64,000 nt of DNA from contig NZ_CAJZAG010000003.1 of NCBI RefSeq assembly GCF_914271485.1, positions 124,001 to 188,000 of the forward strand, in the 5' to 3' direction. This document shows positions 24,760 to 32,484 of the stretch, one piece after another. The notes beneath the pieces were generated by a model. It was given only the letters and a program-made list of their open reading frames with translations. It was not told where the DNA came from and made no database searches. The translations under genes and the position numbers were made by a program. The DNA is from Cupriavidus pampae. Its GTDB lineage: Bacteria > Pseudomonadota > Gammaproteobacteria > Burkholderiales > Burkholderiaceae. The first letter of the stretch is position 1, and each line of letters opens with the position of its first letter.

Positions 24760-24773
24760 CGCAAGATTCTGCG
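24760..24773. promoter_or_regulatory. Candidate KynR binding site
   Basis: CGCAAGATTCTGCG is an imperfect palindrome (CGCA arms paired with TGCG, central AT) flanked by A/T-rich ATTTA and AAATT. It is in the kynR-kynB spacer, just downstream of the kynR -10. Lrp-type proteins bind such short A/T-flanked palindromes. Confidence 0.45.
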
Positions 24774-24784
24774 AAATTCACCCG

Positions 24785-24790
24785 ATTATA
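24785..24790 (-). promoter_or_regulatory. -10 element of the kynR promoter
   Basis: TATAAT on the minus strand, a perfect consensus -10, 58 bases before the kynR start. The corresponding -35 region is weak. Confidence 0.5.
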
Positions 24791-24822
24791 GCGGCGAAAT
24801 GGCAAGCCTTTTTCGCGATGTT

Positions 24823-24851
24823 TTGACTAACATGCGGGCATTGGCCATACA
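24823..24851 (+). promoter_or_regulatory. Candidate kynBUA promoter
   Basis: TTGACT (24823-24828), 17-base spacer, CATACA (24846-24851), followed by the kynB start at 24874. The good -35 and weak -10 fit an activated promoter. Confidence 0.55.
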
Positions 24852-24873
24852 AATGCATCGAAAAGGGTCAGCC

Positions 24874-25539
24874 ATGCCTACCGCGCCCCGCACCCTCTGG
24901 GACATCACGCCCCCGGTATCGTCCGCCACGCCCGTCTGGCCCGGCGACACGCCGTTTCAGCACGCGCCGTCCTGGCAGATGGACGCCCATTGCCCCGTGA
25001 ATGTGGGCCGCATCACGATGTCTCCCCACACCGGCGCGCACACCGACGCCCCGCTGCACTACGCCGCGGACGGTGCCGCGATCGGCGAGGTGTCGCTTGA
25101 CGCGTACCTCGGCCCTTGCCGCGTGATCCATTGCCTCGGTGCCACGCCAGTGGTGTCGCCCGAGCAGATTGCCCACGCGCTCGACGGCACGCCACCGCGC
25201 GTGCTGCTGCGCACGTACGCACGCGCGCCCATCGAGGCATGGGACAGCGGGTTCTGCGCGGTGGCGACGGAGACCATCGCGCTGCTCGCCGCGCATGGTG
25301 TGCGGCTGATCGGCATCGATACCCCCTCGCTGGACCCGCAGGAATCCAAGACCATGGATGCGCATCGTGCCGTGCATGCGCATGGCCTGGCCATTCTCGA
25401 AGGCATCGTGCTCGACGAGGTACCCGCCGGGGACTATGAGCTGATCGCGCTGCCGCTGCGTCTGACGGGTCTCGATGCGAGCCCCGTACGCGCAGTGTTG
25501 CGCAGCCTACCCCGCGCAACCTTCCCAGATAACCACTGA
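24874..25539 (+). CDS. kynB: Arylformamidase (kynurenine formamidase)
   Basis: A 221-residue metal-dependent cyclase-family hydrolase that converts N-formylkynurenine to kynurenine plus formate. It shows [21 protein letters not shown] (about residues 8-28, in two parts), the metal-binding [14 protein letters not shown] (HxGxHxDxPxH, about 51-64), and [21 protein letters not shown] (about 148-168). The length fits bacterial KynB (about 210-220). The ATG at 24874 follows AAAAGGG. It is the first gene of kynB-kynU-kynA, which starts opposite kynR; kynU begins 7 bases after its stop. Confidence 0.95.
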   Translation: MPTAPRTLWDITPPVSSATPVWPGDTPFQHAPSWQMDAHCPVNVGRITMSPHTGAHTDAPLHYAADGAAIGEVSLDAYLGPCRVIHCLGATPVVSPEQIAHALDGTPPRVLLRTYARAPIEAWDSGFCAVATETIALLAAHGVRLIGIDTPSLDPQESKTMDAHRAVHAHGLAILEGIVLDEVPAGDYELIALPLRLTGLDASPVRAVLRSLPRATFPDNH

Positions 25540-25546
25540 TTTCCCC

Positions 25547-26803
25547 ATGACCGCATTTACTCGTGAACACTGCGTGGCGCTCGACCGCGACGATCCGCTC
25601 GCACCGCTGCGCGCGCAATTCGCCCTACCCAAGGGCGTGATCTATCTCGACGGCAACTCGCTTGGCGCGCGGCCACACGCCGCCGCCGCGCGCGCAGCGG
25701 AGGTGGTCGCCGCCGAATGGGGCGATGGCCTGATCCGCAGCTGGAACACCGCCGGCTGGTTCGATCTGCCGCGCCGGCTCGGCAACAAGCTCGCGCCGCT
25801 GATCGGCGCGCGCGACGACGAAGTGGTGGTCACCGATACCACCTCGATCAACCTGTTCAAGGTGTTGGCCGCGGCGCTGCGCGTGCAGCAGCAACGCGAT
25901 CCGTCACGCCGCGTGATCGTCTCCGAGTCGAGCAACTTCCCGACCGATCTCTATATCGCGCAGGGACTCGCCGATCTGCTCCAGCAGGGCTATTCGCTGC
26001 GCCTCGTCGACGACCCGTCGCAGCTCGATGCCGCCATCGATGCCGACTGCGCGGTGCTGATGCTCACGCACGTCAACTACCAGTCCGGCGAGATGCTCGA
26101 CATGGCAGGCCTGACCGAACTGGCCCATGCGCGCGGCGCGCTCACCGTCTGGGATCTGGCCCATTCGGCCGGCGCGGTGCCCGTCGATCTGCACGGTGCG
26201 CAGGCCGACTACGCAATCGGCTGCACCTACAAATATCTCAACGGTGGCCCGGGTTCGCCGGCCTTTGTATGGGTCGCGCCCGCGCTGCGCGATGCGTTCT
26301 GGCAGCCGCTGTCCGGATGGTGGGGTCATGCCGCCCCGTTTGCGATGTCGCCGCGCTACCAGCCCACTGAAGGTATCGGCCGCTTCCTGTGCGGCACGCA
26401 GCCGATGACCTCGCTCGCGCTGGTCGAATGCGGGCTCGACGTGTTCGCACAGACCAGCATGACCGCATTGCGCGCCAAGTCGCTGCGCCTGACGGACCTG
26501 TTTATTCGCCTCGTCGAGCACCGTTGCGGCGATCATCCCCTCAAGCTCGTCACGCCGCGCGAACACGCACGGCGCGGCAGCCACGTCAGCTTTGCGCATC
26601 CCGATGGCTATGCCGTGGTGGCAGCGCTGATCGAGCGCGGCGTGATCGGCGACTATCGCGAACCATCGATTGCACGCTTCGGTTTTACGCCGCTATACAC
26701 GAGCTTCACCGAAGTGTGGGATGCGGTCGAAGTGCTGCGCGAGGTATTGGACGGCGACGTCTATCGCGAGGCGCGCTTCGCGGTGCGCGGCCAGGTGACC
26801 TGA
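25547..26803 (+). CDS. kynU: Kynureninase
   Basis: A 418-residue pyridoxal-phosphate enzyme that cleaves kynurenine to anthranilate and alanine. Signatures are [37 protein letters not shown] (about residues 98-115), [19 protein letters not shown] (about 199-217) and the PLP-lysine motif [19 protein letters not shown] (about 224-242, Lys in YKYLNGG). ISRSPRYQ-type substrate loop [20 protein letters not shown] follows. It is the middle gene of the kyn operon, 7 bases after kynB and 17 bases before kynA. Confidence 0.97.
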   Translation: MTAFTREHCVALDRDDPLAPLRAQFALPKGVIYLDGNSLGARPHAAAARAAEVVAAEWGDGLIRSWNTAGWFDLPRRLGNKLAPLIGARDDEVVVTDTTSINLFKVLAAALRVQQQRDPSRRVIVSESSNFPTDLYIAQGLADLLQQGYSLRLVDDPSQLDAAIDADCAVLMLTHVNYQSGEMLDMAGLTELAHARGALTVWDLAHSAGAVPVDLHGAQADYAIGCTYKYLNGGPGSPAFVWVAPALRDAFWQPLSGWWGHAAPFAMSPRYQPTEGIGRFLCGTQPMTSLALVECGLDVFAQTSMTALRAKSLRLTDLFIRLVEHRCGDHPLKLVTPREHARRGSHVSFAHPDGYAVVAALIERGVIGDYREPSIARFGFTPLYTSFTEVWDAVEVLREVLDGDVYREARFAVRGQVT

Positions 26804-26820
26804 ATCAGAGGCGACAACAT

Positions 26821-27690
26821 ATGAGCACGACACAGGGCTGCCCGTTTTCGGCAGGCAAGCAGGATGAAGAGGGAAACTGGCACGGCGCGCAGATGGATTT
26901 CGCGCGCGATATGAGCTACGGCGACTATCTCGGCCTCGATCAGATTCTCAACGCCCAGCACCCGCGTTCACCCGATCACAACGAGATGCTGTTTATCGTC
27001 CAGCATCAGACCACCGAGTTGTGGATGAAGCTGATGCTGCACGAGTTGCGCGCCGCGCGCGAGAGCGTGCGTGAAGATCGCCTGCCGCCCGCGTTCAAGA
27101 TGCTGACGCGCGTCTCGCGCATCATGGATCAACTGGTGCAGGCCTGGAACGTGCTGGCCACGATGACGCCGCCCGAGTACTCGGCGATGCGTCCGTACCT
27201 CGGCGCTTCGTCAGGCTTTCAGTCCTACCAGTATCGCGAGATCGAATTCATTCTCGGCAACAAGAACGCGGCGATGCTGCGGCCGCATGCGCATCGGTCC
27301 GAGCAACTTGCGCTGGTGGAGGCATCGTTGCAGGCACCGTCGCTGTACGACGAGGCGATCCGTTTGATGGCGCGGCGTGGTTTCGCCATCGACGCGGCAT
27401 GCCTCGAGCGGGACTGGACGCAACCGGCCGGCTACAACGCGTCGGTGGAAGCCGCGTGGCTGCAGGTCTATCGCGACCCGACCGCGCACTGGGAGCTGTA
27501 CGAACTCGGCGAGAAGTTCGTCGACCTCGAGGATGCCTTCCGGCAATGGCGCTTCCGCCATGTCACCACGGTCGAGCGCGTGATTGGCTTCAAGCGCGGC
27601 ACCGGCGGCACCGAAGGCGTGGGTTACCTGCGCAAGATGCTGGATGTGGTGCTGTTCCCCGAATTGTGGAAACTGCGCACCGATCTTTGA
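26821..27690 (+). CDS. kynA: Tryptophan 2,3-dioxygenase
   Basis: A 289-residue heme enzyme that opens the indole ring of tryptophan to N-formylkynurenine, the first step of the pathway. Motifs are [16 protein letters not shown] (about residues 30-45), [20 protein letters not shown] (about 54-73, with the active-site His), [18 protein letters not shown] (about 131-148) and [20 protein letters not shown] followed by GYLRKM (about 241-270), including the proximal heme His. The ATG at 26821 is the family start; the same frame is open far upstream inside kynU only because of GC bias. It is the last gene of kynBUA. The pathway ends at anthranilate here, since no anthranilate-degrading genes follow. 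Confidence 0.97.
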   Translation: MSTTQGCPFSAGKQDEEGNWHGAQMDFARDMSYGDYLGLDQILNAQHPRSPDHNEMLFIVQHQTTELWMKLMLHELRAARESVREDRLPPAFKMLTRVSRIMDQLVQAWNVLATMTPPEYSAMRPYLGASSGFQSYQYREIEFILGNKNAAMLRPHAHRSEQLALVEASLQAPSLYDEAIRLMARRGFAIDAACLERDWTQPAGYNASVEAAWLQVYRDPTAHWELYELGEKFVDLEDAFRQWRFRHVTTVERVIGFKRGTGGTEGVGYLRKMLDVVLFPELWKLRTDL

Positions 27691-27700
27691 CGGACGCTCG

Positions 27701-28522
27701 TCAGCTGCTCGCGTCCGACAGGCGCGCGGCTAACGCGCGCAGCGCCGGTGCAAGCTTGTCGTGGAAGTCTTGCTCGGGCACCGCGCCATATGAGGCGCTG
27801 CAACTGAGCATGTGGATATCGCGCTCGCCGATCGGTCGGTACGCCACCGCGCAGGCGTGAATAGCCGGATGCCAGTCGCGGAACGAGGCCGAGTAGCCGG
27901 TGCGCTCGGCCTCATCGAGTGCGGCGCGCATCGGCGCCTCCTGCTGCCGCCATTGCTCCGGATAGGCCTGCGCGAACTCCGCGAGCACGCGCTCGCGCCG
28001 CGCCGACGGCAACGCCGCCAGATAGGCGCGCCCCATCGAACTCGACACCAGTGACAGCCGCGAGCCCACGCCGAGGCCGAGCATCACGCCCGCGTCGTTA
28101 CGAATCGATTCGAGGTAGATGACTTCCATCCGCTCCCGCTTGCCCAGCGACACCGACACCCCGTACGACTGCGCGAACGCCAGCATATGCGGCCGCGCGA
28201 GCCCCACCACGTTCGATGCCGACAGATACGAGAAACCGAGCGCGAGCACGCCGGCATCGAGCGCGTACTTGCCGAGCGAGTTGTCGTAGCGCAGATAGCC
28301 GAGCTGCACGAGCGTACCGGCCAGCCGGCTCACCGTCGCCTTCGGGAAGCCCGTGCGGCGCACGAAGTCCTGATTGCCGAGCATTGCCTCGCCCGTGCGG
28401 AAGCAGCGCAGCAGCTCGAGGCCGCGCGCGAGTGCCGTGACGAAGTTGGGATCGCTCTCGCGCTCGCTCGGCGCGCGCTCGGTGGCAGCACCGGATGCGG
28501 CAACTGACGGGACATCGGCCAA
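27701..28522 (-). CDS. IclR-family transcriptional regulator
   Basis: A 273-residue IclR-type regulator of the PcaR/PobR-like subgroup. The amino helix-turn-helix spans FVTALARGLELLRCF, FVRRTGFPKATVSRLAGTL (about residues 27-75), and the effector domain follows with LARPHMLAFAQSYGVSVSLG, MLGLGVGSRLSLVSSSMGRAYLA and GYSASFRDWHPAIHACAVAY. The TTG at 28522 is taken as start because AGGAG lies 6 bases upstream and no ATG occurs before the DNA-binding domain. It is transcribed away from gcdH, and a perfect palindrome lies just after the gcdH promoter, so it probably controls gcdH and perhaps itself. Confidence 0.87.
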   Translation of the reverse strand: MADVPSVAASGAATERAPSERESDPNFVTALARGLELLRCFRTGEAMLGNQDFVRRTGFPKATVSRLAGTLVQLGYLRYDNSLGKYALDAGVLALGFSYLSASNVVGLARPHMLAFAQSYGVSVSLGKRERMEVIYLESIRNDAGVMLGLGVGSRLSLVSSSMGRAYLAALPSARRERVLAEFAQAYPEQWRQQEAPMRAALDEAERTGYSASFRDWHPAIHACAVAYRPIGERDIHMLSCSASYGAVPEQDFHDKLAPALRALAARLSDASS

Positions 28523-28528
28523 GGTAGT

Positions 28529-28533
28529 CTCCT
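28529..28533 (-). promoter_or_regulatory. Ribosome binding site that selects a TTG start
   Basis: AGGAG on the minus strand, 6 bases from the TTG at 28520-28522 of the IclR-type gene, where no ATG is available. Confidence 0.7.
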
Positions 28534-28559
28534 GTTGACGCGGCGGTTTGACGTTGCGG

Positions 28560-28590
28560 CCTATTGATGCGCCTATTGATGCGACGCATC
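28560..28590. repeat. Direct 12-bp repeat running into a palindrome
   Basis: CCTATTGATGCG occurs twice in tandem (28560-28571, 28572-28583). The second copy runs into the perfect palindrome GATGCG-A-CGCATC (28578-28590). It is upstream of the gcdH -35 and downstream of the expected iclR promoter region, so it is a possible second regulatory site. Confidence 0.7.
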
Positions 28591-28599
28591 GAAGCGGTA

Positions 28600-28627
28600 T
28601 TGCACCGACGCGAGGTTCAGCTATACT
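28600..28627 (+). promoter_or_regulatory. gcdH promoter
   Basis: TTGCAC (28600-28605) and TATACT (28622-28627) with a 16-base spacer. Expected transcript start near 28634, about 50 bases before the ATG at 28683. Confidence 0.7.
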
Positions 28628-28642
28628 ACCGCATCGGAACAA

Positions 28643-28661
28643 GGTTCCGCAATGCGGAACC
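28643..28661. promoter_or_regulatory. Perfect palindrome, probable IclR-family operator for gcdH
   Basis: GGTTCCGCA-A-TGCGGAACC, a 19-base perfect inverted repeat. It falls at about +9 to +27 of the gcdH transcript, where a bound repressor would block the polymerase. TTCCGC/GCGGAA arms fit sites of IclR-type proteins, and the divergent gene encodes one. Confidence 0.7.
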
Positions 28662-28682
28662 ACAATTTTTCAGGAGACCTCG

Positions 28683-29873
28683 ATGGCCCACGCCGAATTC
28701 AATTGGACCGACCCCCTGCTGCTGGACCAGCAACTCACCGACGACGAGCGCATGGTGCGTGACGCGGCGGCGTCCTATTGCCAGGACAAGCTGATGCCGC
28801 GCGTGTTGCAGTCCTTCCGTAACGAGAAGACCGACATCGAGATTTTCCGCGAGATGGGCGAACTGGGCCTGCTCGGCCCCACCATCCCCGAGCAATACGG
28901 CGGCCCCGGCCTCAACTACGTGAGCTACGGTCTGATCGCGCGTGAAGTGGAGCGCGTGGACTCGGGTTACCGCTCGATGATGAGCGTGCAGTCGTCGCTG
29001 GTGATGGTGCCGATCTATGAGTTCGGCACCGACGCGCAGAAAGAAAAGTACCTGCCGAAGCTTGCCACCGGCGAGTGGATCGGCTGCTTCGGCCTGACCG
29101 AACCGAACCATGGTTCCGATCCGGGCTCGATGATCACGCGCGCCAAGAAGGTGGCCGGCGGCTACGAGCTGAGCGGCGCCAAGATGTGGATCACTAACTC
29201 GCCGATCGCCGACGTGTTCGTGGTGTGGGCCAAGCTGGTGGGCGAAGACGGCAAGGACGCGATTCGCGGCTTTATCCTCGAAAAGGGCTGGAAGGGTCTG
29301 TCGGCACCGGCGATCCACGGCAAGGTGGGCCTGCGCACGTCGATTACCGGCGAGATCGTGATGGATCAGGTGTTCGTGCCGGAAGAGAACATCATGCCGG
29401 GCGTCAGCGGCCTCAAGGGTCCGTTCACCTGCCTGAACTCGGCCCGTTACGGCATCGCCTGGGGCGCGCTCGGCGCCGCCGAATTCTGCTGGCACACTGC
29501 CCGCCAGTACACGCTGGACCGCAAGCAGTTCGGCCGTCCGCTGGCTGCCACGCAGCTGGTACAGAAGAAACTCGCCGACATGCAGACCGAAATCACGCTG
29601 GCCCTGCAAGGCTGCCTGCGCCTGGGCCGCATGAAGGATGACGGTACCGCGGCGGTGGAGATTACTTCGATCATGAAGCGCAATTCGTGCGGCAAGTCAC
29701 TCGATATCGCCCGCGTCGCGCGCGACATGCTCGGTGGCAACGGCATTTCGGACGAATTCGGCGTGATCCGTCACGTCGTGAACCTCGAGGTGGTCAACAC
29801 CTACGAGGGCACACACGACATCCACGCGCTGATTCTTGGCCGCGCCCAGACCGGCCTGCAAGCCTTCTTCTGA
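28683..29873 (+). CDS. gcdH: Glutaryl-CoA dehydrogenase
   Basis: A 396-residue flavoprotein of the acyl-CoA dehydrogenase family that oxidises and decarboxylates glutaryl-CoA to crotonyl-CoA. The opening [20 protein letters not shown] is typical of GcdH. Further motifs are [17 protein letters not shown] (about residues 137-153), [52 protein letters not shown], and the active-site [20 protein letters not shown] (about 373-392, with the catalytic Glu of YEGTHD). Clear ribosome site AGGAGA. It has its own promoter and palindromic operator. It serves lysine and glutarate catabolism; no CoA-transferase partner is adjacent. Confidence 0.95.
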   Translation: MAHAEFNWTDPLLLDQQLTDDERMVRDAAASYCQDKLMPRVLQSFRNEKTDIEIFREMGELGLLGPTIPEQYGGPGLNYVSYGLIAREVERVDSGYRSMMSVQSSLVMVPIYEFGTDAQKEKYLPKLATGEWIGCFGLTEPNHGSDPGSMITRAKKVAGGYELSGAKMWITNSPIADVFVVWAKLVGEDGKDAIRGFILEKGWKGLSAPAIHGKVGLRTSITGEIVMDQVFVPEENIMPGVSGLKGPFTCLNSARYGIAWGALGAAEFCWHTARQYTLDRKQFGRPLAATQLVQKKLADMQTEITLALQGCLRLGRMKDDGTAAVEITSIMKRNSCGKSLDIARVARDMLGGNGISDEFGVIRHVVNLEVVNTYEGTHDIHALILGRAQTGLQAFF

Positions 29874-29891
29874 GCGTCGTAACAGGTCGAA

Positions 29892-29927
29892 ACAAAACGC
29901 CCGGCGGGACTGACGTCACGCCGGGCG
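29892..29927 (-). terminator. Rho-independent terminator of the peroxiredoxin gene
   Basis: Stem CGCCCGGCG (29898-29906) with CGCCGGGCG (29919-29927), 12-nt loop; read on the minus strand it is followed by TTTTGTT. It lies between the converging gcdH and peroxiredoxin genes. Confidence 0.75.
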
Positions 29928-29981
29928 AAAATCACACACTACCAAGGAGACGACGGGCTGCCCCGCCGTTAAAACACTGGT

Positions 29982-30620
29982 TTACTTGTTCGGCTGCGGC
30001 GTCATGCGCAGGTACGGACGCACCGCCTTGTAACCCTTCGGGAATTTCTGGCGGATCACCTCTTCGTCCTTCAGCGACGGCACGATGACCACGTCGTCAC
30101 CGTCCTGCCAGTTGCCCGGCGTGGCGACGCTATGGTTGTCGGTCAGTTGCAGCGAATCGATAACGCGCAGAATCTCGTTGAAATTTCTACCCGTGCTGGC
30201 CGGATACGTAATGATCAGGCGCACTTTCTTCTTCGGGTCGATGATGAACAGCGAACGCACCGTCAGCGTGTCGTTGGCGTTCGGATGAATCATGTCGTAC
30301 AGACCGGAAACCTTGCGGTCGCTGTCGGCAAGAATCGGGAAGTTGACCGACGTTGACTGCGTTTCGTTGATATCGCGGATCCAACCCTTGTGCGATTCCA
30401 CGTTATCCACAGACAAAGCGATGGCCTTCACGCCGCGCTTGGCGAACTCTTCCTTGAGCTTCGCGGTCAGACCGAGTTCGGTCGTGCACACCGGCGTGTA
30501 GTCGGCAGGGTGCGAAAACAGGACACCCCAGCCTTCGCCGAGCCATTCGTGAAAACGGATAGGGCCTTCACTGGAATCCTGCTCGAAATCCGGGGCGATA
30601 TCGCCGAGACGCAAAGACAT
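29982..30620 (-). CDS. 1-Cys peroxiredoxin (Prx6-like)
   Basis: A 212-residue AhpC/TSA-family peroxidase that reduces hydrogen peroxide and organic hydroperoxides. The catalytic motif is LFSHPADYTPVCTTELG (about residues 33-49, peroxidatic Cys in PVCTTE). The region SVDNVESHKGWIRDI and VRSLFIIDPKKKVRLIITYPASTGRNF are those of the Prx6 group, and the carboxy PKGYKAVRPYLRMTPQP is typical. No carboxy-terminal resolving Cys is present, consistent with a 1-Cys enzyme. The ATG at 30620 follows AGGAGAG. A 7-4-7 inverted repeat is in its promoter region (30720-30737). Confidence 0.94.
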   Translation of the reverse strand: MSLRLGDIAPDFEQDSSEGPIRFHEWLGEGWGVLFSHPADYTPVCTTELGLTAKLKEEFAKRGVKAIALSVDNVESHKGWIRDINETQSTSVNFPILADSDRKVSGLYDMIHPNANDTLTVRSLFIIDPKKKVRLIITYPASTGRNFNEILRVIDSLQLTDNHSVATPGNWQDGDDVVIVPSLKDEEVIRQKFPKGYKAVRPYLRMTPQPNK

Positions 30621-30719
30621 GCCTTCTCTCCTGTTGATCGGGGGGATAGAAACGAATTGAACCAGCTTAACGAGATTGCGATCCAACCCAAACGAATATA
30701 AAGTAACTACAAAATCACT

Positions 30720-30737
30720 CGAAGTCATAAGACTTCG
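30720..30737. promoter_or_regulatory. Inverted repeat in the peroxiredoxin promoter region
   Basis: CGAAGTC-ATAA-GACTTCG, perfect 7-4-7, about 20 bases upstream of the TATATT that could be the peroxiredoxin -10. It does not match the OxyR consensus; the binding protein is unknown. Confidence 0.45.
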
Positions 30738-30894
30738 CATCGCCGAAAGCCTTGCCATACTTCGGTTTCCGGCGGTTCGGACTATAGCCGAATGCCGTTC
30801 CTGCCGTTATCGTTATGCCATCGAGACCGGAACGAACGCCCGAAACACGCAGGTGTCAAGACTTGAAACGATGGCTCGCCGCCACATATGCTAG

Positions 30895-30926
30895 GTTCAT
30901 GGCCCCAGATGACAAGTTCATGGCCC
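30895..30926. repeat. Direct repeat upstream of the DUF883 operon
   Basis: GTTCATGGCCC occurs at 30895-30905 and 30916-30926, exactly 21 bp apart (two helical turns), about 90-120 bases before the DUF883 start. Candidate activator or repressor half-sites. Confidence 0.5.
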
Positions 30927-31012
30927 AGGTGGAAAGATGAACCGCCACAAGTGGGAGCGAGCAAGGCAAAATGTCACTGACACAACCAACCGCCCGCAAA
31001 CAGGAGAAACTG

Positions 31013-31288
31013 ATGAGCGATGTCAAGACCGTTCTGTCCGATGCCGAAGAATTGCTTAAGCAAGCGGCCTCGACTACCGGCGAAAAAGCTGCCGAACTGC
31101 GCGAGCGTGGCATGGGCCTGCTGAAGCAGGCCAAGGAAAAGGCCCAGGATCTGCAGGACGCTGTGGTCACCAAGAGCAAGGCCGCCGCACGCGCGACCGA
31201 CGATTACGTGCATGACCATCCGTGGCGCGCCGTGGGCGTGGCGGCCGGCGTGGGTCTGCTGGTCGGCCTGCTGCTCAATCGCAAGTAA
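31013..31288 (+). CDS. DUF883 (ElaB/YqjD-like) ribosome- and membrane-associated protein
   Basis: A 91-residue protein with a long helical, Lys/Ala/Glu-rich body (TVLSDAEELLKQAASTTGE, LLKQAKEKAQDLQDAVV) and one carboxy-terminal transmembrane helix (about residues 72-88) preceded by DDYVHDHPWRAVGVAAG, the family signature. E. coli YqjD, ElaB and YgaM tether ribosomes to the inner membrane in stationary phase. Clear ribosome site AGGAGA and ATG at 31013. It is followed by a holin-like and a third gene, the same order as E. coli yqjD-yqjE-yqjK, so the three are probably one stress-related operon. Confidence 0.9.
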   Translation: MSDVKTVLSDAEELLKQAASTTGEKAAELRERGMGLLKQAKEKAQDLQDAVVTKSKAAARATDDYVHDHPWRAVGVAAGVGLLVGLLLNRK

Positions 31289-31491
31289 GTCGTATCCGCG
31301 CGGGCGGTACGAGCGTGCCGCCCGCGCCGAAAATTTATTAGGCCCGGCCTGGGAAACCTTGGCCGGGTCGTTGCCGGGGGCCACCTGCTCGGGTCTCCAT
31401 GCCCAGGGCCTCCCTGCTCGAGGCTCCAACACCGCCGGCCGCGTCGCGAGTCTTTCCGCGTCACGCCTCGCACATTCGTCAAGACCGTCGC

Positions 31492-31869
31492 ATGAGCGAA
31501 CCCTCTTCCCCGAAGTTCCTGGAATCCCTCCGCAATCTGGGCGGCTCGATCGTGTCGATGCTGCAGACGCGGCTGGAACTGGCGAGCGTGGAACTGGCCG
31601 AGGAGCGCGCCCGATTGATGAAGGTGGCGCTACTTGCCTGTTTTGCGCTGGCTTTCTTCAGCATGGCGCTGATGACCTTCACGCTGCTGATCGTCATTCT
31701 GTTCTGGGAAACCTACCGGTGGCAGGCCATTCTCGCCATCGTGCTGTTCTATTTCATCGCGGCTGCGGGATGCCTGCTGGTGGCGCGCAACAAGCTGCGC
31801 GATGCGCCCCCACTGTTCGAAGCCACGCTCGCTGAGCTCGACAAGGACCGGGAGATGCTGCGCCGATGA
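31492..31869 (+). CDS. YqjE-like / phage holin family (DUF1469) membrane protein
   Basis: A 125-residue protein with two transmembrane helices (about residues 43-67 and 78-98) after an amphipathic start (FLESLRNLGGSIVSMLQTRLEL). The segment LELASVELAEERARLMKVAL is the usual opening of this family, called phage holin superfamily III or YqjE. Despite the name it is a chromosomal membrane protein, not evidence of a prophage. It lies 203 bases after the DUF883 gene and overlaps the next gene by four bases (ATGA), as in a translationally coupled operon. The gap carries a GGCCGGG hairpin (31343-31367). Confidence 0.85.
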   Translation: MSEPSSPKFLESLRNLGGSIVSMLQTRLELASVELAEERARLMKVALLACFALAFFSMALMTFTLLIVILFWETYRWQAILAIVLFYFIAAAGCLLVARNKLRDAPPLFEATLAELDKDREMLRR

Positions 31870-32441
31870 CCTCCGCCAACGACGATCAGAACCAGAAAGG
31901 CCCGTACGCCGACGAACGCGTAGGCGACCGGCCGCGCCGCGATCATCCGCGGCCCGCGCGCTTCTCGCACGAGGTCCGGCTGCCGCTCGCGGTACGCAAG
32001 GAGCTGCTGCTCACGCGTGCCGCGCTGGAACGTTACGATGCCGTGCAGGCATTGCAGCAGGTGCGTGGCGGCGCCCGCCGTATGGGCAATGTGAGCGCCT
32101 GGCTGCCGCGACTCACGGGACTCTCGCGACCCGGTGGCTGGCTGAAGATGTTTGGCATTACACGCCAGTATCCAATGGTCAGCACCGCGATCACGCTGGC
32201 GCTGCCCCTGCTGCGCAAGACCGCGCTGGGCCGCGTCGCCTGGAAGGTATCGAAGCTCGGCGTGGTGGCCGGTGCGGGCTATTTTGCCTACCGGTCATGG
32301 CAGGCCGCCCAGCGCCACGATGTCCGTAAATCGCGAAAGCCGGGCGATACCGGCTTCCGCGATCCGCTGGTGCACTCGCCGGCCTCGCCGGCCGAAAGCA
32401 CGATCGACGCGACGTCACCGATCGTACCGCCGCCGGTCTGA
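31866..32441 (+). CDS. Third gene of the yqjDE-like operon, hypothetical (YqjK position, DUF3318-like)
   Basis: A 191-residue protein whose start overlaps the holin-like stop by four bases. It has a charged first 40 residues, a helical KELLLTRAALERYDAVQAL segment, and a hydrophobic region around residues 97-135 (STAITLALPLLRKTALG, VGVVAGAGYFAYRSW-like). The tail is disordered. It occupies the position of E. coli yqjK; I recall DUF3318 for the betaproteobacterial member but cannot verify this. Function unknown, presumably acting with the two membrane proteins before it. Confidence 0.75.
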   Translation: MTSANDDQNQKGPYADERVGDRPRRDHPRPARFSHEVRLPLAVRKELLLTRAALERYDAVQALQQVRGGARRMGNVSAWLPRLTGLSRPGGWLKMFGITRQYPMVSTAITLALPLLRKTALGRVAWKVSKLGVVAGAGYFAYRSWQAAQRHDVRKSRKPGDTGFRDPLVHSPASPAESTIDATSPIVPPPV

Positions 32442-32484
32442 AACCACCGGTGGCCTGAGCGGTGACCCGAACCGTGACGCTGAA

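Larger units (their letters stand above)
30621..31012. other. Intergenic region between the peroxiredoxin gene and the DUF883 operon
   Basis: About 390 bases between divergent genes, less GC-rich than its surroundings. On the minus strand TATATT (30695-30700) could be the peroxiredoxin -10. It contains a perfect inverted repeat (30720-30737) and an 11-base direct repeat (30895-30926), listed separately. No gene is evident. Confidence 0.55.

Noticed and set aside
26389..26820. A long amino-terminal extension of kynA into kynU
   Set aside because: The frame is open by GC bias only. The true KynA start at 26821 matches the family, and the extension is arginine-rich nonsense overlapping the kynU coding sequence.
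31492..31869. A prophage, suggested by the holin-family label
   Set aside because: YqjE-type chromosomal proteins carry this label. No integrase, terminase, capsid or lysis gene is nearby.
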